Assembly (NCBI GenBank): GCA_028284565.1
Contig: JANQRM010000464.1
Span: forward strand, 1-23,129
Length of the DNA: 23,129 bases
DNA from: Anaerolineae bacterium
GTDB taxonomy: Bacteria; Chloroflexota; Anaerolineae; Aggregatilineales; Phototrophicaceae
Direction of reading: 5' to 3'
Shown: positions 23,045 through 23,129 of the stretch, piece by piece
Layout of the letters: every line of letters begins with the position of its first letter
Position numbering within the stretch: position 1 is the stretch's first letter
Notes under the pieces: generated by a model
The model's database searches: none
What the model was told of the DNA's origin: nothing
Seen by the model: the letters and a program-made list of their open reading frames with translations, nothing else
Program-made: the position numbers and the translations under genes

Positions 23045-23129
23045 GGCGTCCCTCCGTCACCCACTTTGCCGGACGTTTCTCCATAAAGGCGAGCAAACCT
23101 TCTTGTGCTTCATCACTATGACGTAACTT
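23037..23129 (-). CDS. Enoyl-CoA hydratase/isomerase family protein, C-terminal fragment
   Basis: The last 30 codons of a gene cut by the right window edge are visible, ending at TAG 23039-23037. The segment SDEAQEGLLAFMEKRPAKW matches the characteristic crotonase-family C terminus (S-DA-EG--AF-EKR-P-W). The stop overlaps the carboxylase start by 8 bases. The pairing with a carboxylase alpha subunit fits a methylglutaconyl-CoA hydratase (LiuC-like) of leucine breakdown, but the active site is outside the window, so only the family is supported. Confidence 0.75.
   Translation of the reverse strand, partial: KLRHSDEAQEGLLAFMEKRPAKWVTEGRRD

Noticed and set aside
1..23129. CRISPR arrays, tRNA or rRNA genes, transposases, phage genes
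   Set aside because: No regularly spaced direct repeats, cloverleaf-like stretches, or transposase/integrase reading frames were seen anywhere in the window.

Overview
The window looks like a chromosomal segment of a mid-GC bacterium, most likely a Chloroflexota (Anaerolineae-like) genome. That inference rests on the mix of gene families (WD40 propeller proteins fused to surface enzymes, cobalamin-type radical SAM proteins, FmdB zinc ribbon, fused Dpp-type ATPase) and on palindromic GC-rich interspersed repeats. No rRNA or other taxonomic marker is present, so the assignment is tentative. Apart from a methyltransferase fragment at the left edge, every gene is on the minus strand, so transcription runs from high to low coordinates.

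Right edge (about 21.1-23.1 kb): the last 30 codons of an enoyl-CoA hydratase/isomerase overlap by 8 bases the start of a biotin-dependent acyl-CoA carboxylase alpha subunit. This pairing is typical of branched-chain (leucine-type) acyl-CoA catabolism.

15.4-21.0 kb: a complete peptide/nickel-type ABC importer in the order binding protein, DppC-like permease, fused DppD-DppF ATPase, DppB-like permease. Gaps are 6 bases or less, or 4-base overlaps. A hairpin lies next to the predicted promoter. It is followed by a small FmdB-family zinc ribbon gene with its own promoter-like sequence and a clear intrinsic terminator.

0.7-14.9 kb: a long, tightly packed co-directional array, probably one operon or two nested units. 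In transcription order: methyltransferase, metal-dependent amidohydrolase, B12-type radical SAM protein, antitoxin-like small protein, unknown 90-residue protein, second B12-type radical SAM protein, second methyltransferase, secreted WD40-sortase fusion, secreted M23 peptidase-propeller fusion, MOP-family flippase, GT-C membrane glycosyltransferase, GT4 glycosyltransferase, and a decayed last gene with three frameshifts. The first half looks like small-molecule or lipid tailoring chemistry. The second half looks like export, glycosylation and cell-surface attachment or remodelling. Together they could build and display a modified surface glycan or glycolipid, but no product can be read from the sequence.

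0.3-0.7 kb is non-coding. It holds a terminator-like palindrome facing the big operon and a separate interspersed hairpin repeat.
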